A stretch of DNA of 10,004 nt. Origin: Candidatus Fonsibacter sp. GTDB lineage: Bacteria > Pseudomonadota > Alphaproteobacteria > Pelagibacterales > Pelagibacteraceae. Under the pieces are notes generated by a model. That model did no database searches, had not been told where the DNA came from, and saw only the letters and a list, made by a program, of their open reading frames with translations. Where the stretch lies: contig SHWR01000038.1 of the NCBI GenBank assembly GCA_009693745.1, forward strand, positions 1-10,004, read 5' to 3'. Positions 6,960 to 10,004 of the stretch are shown here, one piece after another (position 1 is the stretch's first letter; each line of letters begins with the position of its first letter). The translations under genes were made by a program, and so were the position numbers.

Positions 6960-7885
6960 TTACCTTTTAAGCACCACTCAATAATTCCCTTTTGACAATG
7001 CAGTCTATTTTCAGCTTGTTGCCATACTACTGATTGCTTACCATCAATAACTCCAGCACTTACCTCTTCTCCTCTTTGCGCTGGTAAATCATGCATAAAA
7101 ATTGCATCTTTTTTTGCAATTTTCATTAATTTTTCATTAATTTGAAAGTTCTTAAATGCTTTTCTTTTCTTGCTTAAATTTCCTTTATCTCCCATTGAGA
7201 TCCATTTATCTGTCATAATACAATCCGCATTATCGGCTGCGCCTTTTGCATCATGAAATATTTCAATATCTGCTTTTTTCTTTTTGGCCCAAGTAATAAC
7301 TTTTTTGGACGGCATGTAATCTTTTGGACATGCAATCTTTAATTCAAAATCAAATTGTGCGGCTGCTTCCATTAAAGAATTAGTGATGTTATTACCATCA
7401 CCAACCCAAACAATTTTTTTACCCTGGATAGATCCTTTGATTTCTTCAAAGGTCATAATATCACTTAAAATCTGACAAGGATGACTGTCGTTAGTTAGTC
7501 CATTTATAATAGGCACTGTAAGAAGCTCAGAGAATTTCAATAAAGTACTATGCTCAAAAGTTCTGAGCATAATAATGTCTGAAAAAACAGAAAAAATTCT
7601 CGCAGTATCTTCTATTGTCTCACCACCAATACCAACATGCAGATTCTCAGAATTAATAACTATCGTCTGTCCACCTAGCTGTCTCATTGCTAAATCAAAG
7701 GAGAGTCTTGTTCTTGTAGATGGTTTTTCAAAAATCATAAGAAGCATCTTTCCCTCTAAAGGATTATCTTTATCGACAAGAACTTTGCCTTTGTTATTTC
7801 TATTCTTTTTTCTAGTCTTAGAATTTTCAATAATTTTTCTTAATTCCTTTTTATCAATCAGACTTAAATCTAAAAAATGTTTCAT
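6956..7885 (-). CDS. argF: ornithine carbamoyltransferase with Asp in place of the HCLP cysteine
   Basis: This cytoplasmic enzyme of arginine synthesis joins carbamoyl phosphate and ornithine to give citrulline. The carbamoyl-phosphate site has STRTR (56-60), GETIEDTAR (88-96) and HPCQ (135-138). The ornithine side has DGNNITNS (163-170) and SMGD (230-233), followed by the C-terminal RLHCQKGII segment. At 309 residues it is of normal length. The family motif HCLP reads HDLP here: codon GAT at 7088-7090 gives Asp266, where most enzymes have a conserved Cys that helps bind ornithine. The rest of that segment, LPAQRGEEV, is normal, and argD lies directly upstream (2-base gap), so arginine synthesis is still the best reading. 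A related transcarbamylase with another amine substrate cannot be wholly excluded. The last bases overlap the murU-like gene as ATGA. No Shine-Dalgarno sequence precedes the start. Confidence 0.92.
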   Translation of the reverse strand: MKHFLDLSLIDKKELRKIIENSKTRKKNRNNKGKVLVDKDNPLEGKMLLMIFEKPSTRTRLSFDLAMRQLGGQTIVINSENLHVGIGGETIEDTARIFSVFSDIIMLRTFEHSTLLKFSELLTVPIINGLTNDSHPCQILSDIMTFEEIKGSIQGKKIVWVGDGNNITNSLMEAAAQFDFELKIACPKDYMPSKKVITWAKKKKADIEIFHDAKGAADNADCIMTDKWISMGDKGNLSKKRKAFKNFQINEKLMKIAKKDAIFMHDLPAQRGEEVSAGVIDGKQSVVWQQAENRLHCQKGIIEWCLKGK

Positions 7886-7887
7886 AA

Positions 7888-9051
7888 TTAAAATTCAGAA
7901 CAGGTTTTTGTTATTATTCTTATAGCTTCATCAATATCTTTTTTCTCAACAATAAGTGGTGGTAATAATCTTATAACGTTATCGCCAGCTTTTACTGCTA
8001 GCATCTTATTTTGAAATAAATGATCTAAAAACTTATTATTATCTACTTTTAACTTAACTCCTCTTAAAAGACCAACGCCTCTTACTTGTTCAACAACATT
8101 ACTATATTTTTTTTGTACTTCTTTTAATTGAGTCTCAAAATAACTTCCAATTTCTTGAACATGCTCTAAGAAACCTTTTTTTAAAATAATTTCTAATACA
8201 GCATTACCAATACTCATTGCTAAAGGATTTCCTCCAAATGTACTTCCATGTGTTCCTGGTTTCATTCCAACTGCAACTTTTTTATTTACTAAACAGGCAC
8301 CTATTGGAAAACCACCACCAATTCCTTTTGCAATAGGAACAATATCAGGAACAACATTTGCCCACTCGAATGCAAAAAACTTTCCTGTTCTTCCAACTCC
8401 ACATTGAACCTCATCTAAAATAAGTAAAATATCATTGTCATCACAAAGTTTTCTCAAGGGTCTTAAACAATAATCTGGAACCACTCTAATTCCACCTTCT
8501 CCTTGAATGGTTTCAAGCATTATAGCTGCTGTATTTTTTGTAATAGCTTTTTTTAATGCATCATGATCTCCGAATGGAACTTGATCAAAACCATCAACTT
8601 TAGGGCCAAATCCCAAAGTGTGCTCCTTGTTATTAGCTGCAAATAAAGCGGCTAAAGTTCTTCCATGAAAAGCGCCTTCAAAAGTAATAATTCTATTTCT
8701 TTCAGGCTGGCCAGTTTCAAAAAAATATTTTCTTGCAACTTTAATACTTGCTTCGGTTGCTTCTGCGCCAGAATTCATAAACATAACAAAGTCTGCAAAA
8801 GTGTTTTCTGTTAATTTTTTTGCTAATTTTTCCTGCTCTGGAATTACAAAGGCATTAGATACGTGCCATAATTTTTCAGATTGCTTTTTAATTGCATCAA
8901 CCAAATGAGGATGACAATGTCCTAACGAATTTACGGCAATACCAGAAACAAAATCTAAATATTTTTCTCCTGTAATTGATGTAAGATAAACTCCTTTTCC
9001 TTCTGAAAAAGAAACATCTCTTCTTTTATATATGCCTAATATTGAACTCAT
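7888..9051 (-). CDS. argD: acetylornithine aminotransferase
   Basis: This is a PLP-dependent class III aminotransferase in the cytoplasm. It makes N-acetylornithine from N-acetylglutamate semialdehyde and glutamate in arginine synthesis. In many bacteria it also performs the succinyl-diaminopimelate step of lysine synthesis. Motifs in order are the N-terminal GEKYLDFVSGIAVNSLGHCHP (start at 28), the phosphate-binding NSGAEATE (93-100), FHGRTLAAL (128-136), the PLP-ring Asp213 in ILDEVQCGVGRTG, and Lys242 in AKGIGGGFPIGA forming the Schiff base. THGSTFGGNPLA (267-278) closes the site. Length, 387 residues, is standard. It lies five bases after the permease stop and two bases before argF, so it belongs to the same transcription unit. 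The leader has no Shine-Dalgarno sequence, and a perfect palindrome lies about 18 bases upstream of its ATG in the end of the permease gene. GABA or ornithine aminotransferases are related, but the argF neighbour settles the call. Confidence 0.95.
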   Translation of the reverse strand: MSSILGIYKRRDVSFSEGKGVYLTSITGEKYLDFVSGIAVNSLGHCHPHLVDAIKKQSEKLWHVSNAFVIPEQEKLAKKLTENTFADFVMFMNSGAEATEASIKVARKYFFETGQPERNRIITFEGAFHGRTLAALFAANNKEHTLGFGPKVDGFDQVPFGDHDALKKAITKNTAAIMLETIQGEGGIRVVPDYCLRPLRKLCDDNDILLILDEVQCGVGRTGKFFAFEWANVVPDIVPIAKGIGGGFPIGACLVNKKVAVGMKPGTHGSTFGGNPLAMSIGNAVLEIILKKGFLEHVQEIGSYFETQLKEVQKKYSNVVEQVRGVGLLRGVKLKVDNNKFLDHLFQNKMLAVKAGDNVIRLLPPLIVEKKDIDEAIRIITKTCSEF

Positions 9052-9056
9052 GAAAA

Positions 9057-9866
9057 TTAGCTTTTAATTTTATATCCTTTTTTAAAAAGGATATAACATA
9101 TTATCCATAAAGCTAAATTGATAAATGTTAAGTAAAAGAATCCAATAATAACAGATCCATCAGCTTGTCCTAAAAATCCATATCTAAATCCATCAATGGC
9201 ATAAAAGAAAGGATTGGCATGACTAATATAATAAAATACCGAATGTAGATTTTGTATAGAATAAAAGGTTCCTGACAAGAATGATAAAGGAACAACAATA
9301 AAGTTTGTAACTGTTGCCATATTATCAAACTTTTGAGCCCACAATCCCGTAATAAATCCTAAACAAGCAAGCATTGATGATCCAAGTAATGCAAATATAA
9401 GAATTATAAAAATATTATGAAAAGGAACGTGAGCAAATGGAACAATGATTAACACAGAAAAAAATCCGATAACTAAGCCTCTTGTAATTGCCCCCAGAAG
9501 CATTGCTGCCGTTACTTCCATAGGACTAAGAGGTGGAAATAATATATCAACAATATTTCCCTGAATTTTCGCAATCATTAGTGATGAGGAGGTATTAGCG
9601 AAAGCATTTTGCAAGATCTGCATGCAAATTAGACCTGGTAATATAAACACTCCATATTCGTGACCTAAAATATTATTTCTATTAAGTCCTAGAGCTATTG
9701 TAAAAACAGCTAAAAAAAGTATGAGAGTTACTACGGGTGAAAATACTGTTTGAATCCAAACATTCAAAAATCTTAAGATTTCTTTTTTATAAAGCGTATA
9801 AAATCCAATCCAGTTAATGGATATCACTTGTGGAATTCTAATTTTATAATCTTTAATTGCGCTCAT
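9057..9866 (-). CDS. ABC-2 type transporter permease (YadH/NodJ-like)
   Basis: This is an inner-membrane permease of the ABC-2 exporter family (PF01061 type), which works with a separate ATP-binding protein. Six membrane segments can be seen at about 39-60, 72-92, 117-143, 151-173, 184-204 and 238-261. Family marks are LFPPLSPMEVTAAMLLGAITRG (start at 109), FLSGTFYSIQNL (196-207) and NPFFYAIDGFRYGFLG (218-233), all typical of the YadH-like branch. At 269 residues it is complete. In E. coli the relative yadH is paired with the ATPase gene yadG. Here no ATPase gene lies on either side within the window: the upstream 138 bases carry no gene and argD follows. It is the first gene of the permease-argD-argF-murU unit. 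The substrate is unknown; relatives export polysaccharides, lipids or drugs. I see no reason to assume an arginine link beyond co-transcription. The start at 9866 gives the usual short cytoplasmic N-terminus. Confidence 0.9.
   Translation of the reverse strand: MSAIKDYKIRIPQVISINWIGFYTLYKKEILRFLNVWIQTVFSPVVTLILFLAVFTIALGLNRNNILGHEYGVFILPGLICMQILQNAFANTSSSLMIAKIQGNIVDILFPPLSPMEVTAAMLLGAITRGLVIGFFSVLIIVPFAHVPFHNIFIILIFALLGSSMLACLGFITGLWAQKFDNMATVTNFIVVPLSFLSGTFYSIQNLHSVFYYISHANPFFYAIDGFRYGFLGQADGSVIIGFFYLTFINLALWIICYILFKKGYKIKS
9070..9096. repeat. perfect 27-base palindrome at the end of the permease gene
   Basis: Arms TTATATCCTTTTT (9070-9082) and AAAAAGGATATAA (9084-9096) are perfect 13-base complements around one T. 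It lies inside the last codons of the permease (encoding roughly CYILFKKGYK) and about 18 bases before the argD ATG. In the - strand mRNA it would make a stem of about 12 pairs with a 3-base loop, the strongest hairpin I found in the window. It could act as an RNase or processing block, an attenuator before argD, or a protein-binding dyad. Confidence 0.55.
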
Positions 9867-9918
9867 ATTTTTAAGTATTATTAAAATATATAGACAAATG
9901 TGGATAAATTTATGTAAA
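9867..9918 (-). promoter_or_regulatory. candidate promoter of the permease-argD-argF-murU unit
   Basis: Read on the - strand, TTTACA (9913-9918) and TCTATA (9889-9894) are separated by 18 bases and would give a transcript start at about 9882, a leader of some 16 bases before the ATG at 9866. TATATA (9887-9892) is an alternative -10. The DnaA-box match at 9899-9907 falls in the spacer between the two elements. In sequence this AT-rich such matches are common, so the call is tentative. Confidence 0.33.
9899..9907 (-). promoter_or_regulatory. DnaA-box consensus match
   Basis: TTATCCACA on the - strand (TGTGGATAA on +) is a perfect 9-base match to the bacterial DnaA box. I noticed no other perfect match in the window. 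It lies in the gene-free right end, in the spacer of the candidate permease promoter. A single box may regulate transcription or may be chance; an origin would need a cluster, and the window stops 97 bases later. Confidence 0.45.
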
Positions 9919-9922
9919 TTAA

Positions 9923-9939
9923 ATAAATCACTGATTTAT
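9923..9939. repeat. 8-base-arm inverted repeat in the right-end intergenic region
   Basis: ATAAATCA and TGATTTAT are perfect arms around a single C, an operator-like dyad. On the + strand six T (9946-9951) follow after a short gap, so a terminator for an unseen rightward RNA is conceivable. However, no + strand gene lies upstream, so an operator or origin-associated dyad seems likelier. Confidence 0.4.
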
Positions 9940-9948
9940 CTGCTCTTT

Positions 9949-9998
9949 TTTAACCTATATATAGTATAATTTACTTTAGCTTAGACTACATATAGTAT
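9949..9998. repeat. two imperfect 19-base direct repeats spaced 31 bases
   Basis: Copy one (9949-9967) and copy two (9980-9998) agree at 15 of 19 positions and share an exact ATATAGTAT core (9959-9967 and 9990-9998). The 31-base period is close to three helical turns, so a protein could bind both on one face of the DNA. TTTAACC opens copy one and also ends the window (9998-10004). A TATAAT (9965-9970, + strand) overlaps copy one and could be a -10 for a gene to the right. Confidence 0.4.
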
Positions 9999-10004
9999 TT
10001 AACC

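Noticed and set aside
6796..6984. 62-codon open frame on the + strand opposite the murU-like gene.
   Set aside because: It overlaps conserved nucleotide-binding motifs on the other strand and has no independent support.
7434..7452. Inverted repeat CCTTTGA/TCAAAGG inside argF.
   Set aside because: Seven-base arms in coding sequence, far from any gene boundary; compatible with chance.
7549..7571. Inverted repeat TATGCTCA/TGAGCATA inside argF.
   Set aside because: Eight-base arms with a 7-base loop, but it encodes ordinary conserved residues (MLRTFEHS) and lies mid-gene, so no regulatory role can be argued.
7575..7925. 116-codon open frame on the + strand opposite argF.
   Set aside because: It is antisense to the conserved N-terminal half of ArgF and has no family features; the low complexity comes from the reverse of Lys-rich codons.
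9871..9884. TTAA-N6-TTAA as a CtrA binding site.
   Set aside because: The CtrA consensus has seven bases between the TTAA halves; this has six, and TTAA pairs are frequent in such AT-rich DNA.
1..10004. CRISPR arrays, insertion sequences, phage genes, tRNA or rRNA genes.
   Set aside because: I looked for repeats with regular spacers, transposase or integrase motifs and RNA gene signatures and saw none; base composition looks even across the genes.

Overview
The window is strongly AT-rich and very compact. Most genes abut or overlap, and the longest gaps are 79 bases inside the window and 138 bases at its right end. The gene families (SseA, an RND pump, CutA, dPGM, ArgF next to ArgD, a MurU-like nucleotidyltransferase), the small intergenic spaces and the base composition suggest a streamlined marine alphaproteobacterium, most likely of the SAR11/Pelagibacterales type. 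This assignment is inference from style and family content; there is no rRNA or other marker gene here. Almost no gene start has a recognisable Shine-Dalgarno sequence.

Left part (1-4574, + strand): the 3' half of a 3-mercaptopyruvate sulfurtransferase gene, then a two-gene RND efflux module. The module is a periplasmic adaptor of only 290 residues, with no room for the usual alpha-helical hairpin, and a full-length inner-membrane HAE1-type pump three bases downstream. No TolC-like outer-membrane gene is present.

Middle (4564-6265): on the - strand lie cutA and then a small lipoprotein with a lytic-transglycosylase-like domain. The lipoprotein gene meets the pump gene tail to tail with an 11-base overlap. 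Divergent from cutA, across only 33 bases, is gpmA (2,3-bisphosphoglycerate-dependent phosphoglycerate mutase) on the + strand.

Right part (6255-9866, - strand): a tight unit read right to left as ABC-2 permease, argD, argF, murU-like. Gaps are 5 bases, 2 bases and a 4-base ATGA overlap. argD and argF supply two steps of arginine synthesis. ArgF has Asp where the family signature HCLP has Cys. A perfect 13-base-arm palindrome sits at the end of the permease gene just before argD. The murU-like gene ends tail to tail with gpmA, again with an 11-base overlap.

Right edge (9867-10004): no gene. This stretch holds a perfect DnaA-box match, a short dyad and a pair of imperfect 19-base direct repeats 31 bases apart. 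It is the promoter region of the permease-arg unit and possibly more.

Most of the window is ordinary housekeeping sequence. I see no clear new multi-gene system. The points that merit checking are the hairpin-less adaptor, the Cys-to-Asp change in ArgF, the permease without a nearby ATPase, and the structured right-edge intergenic region.
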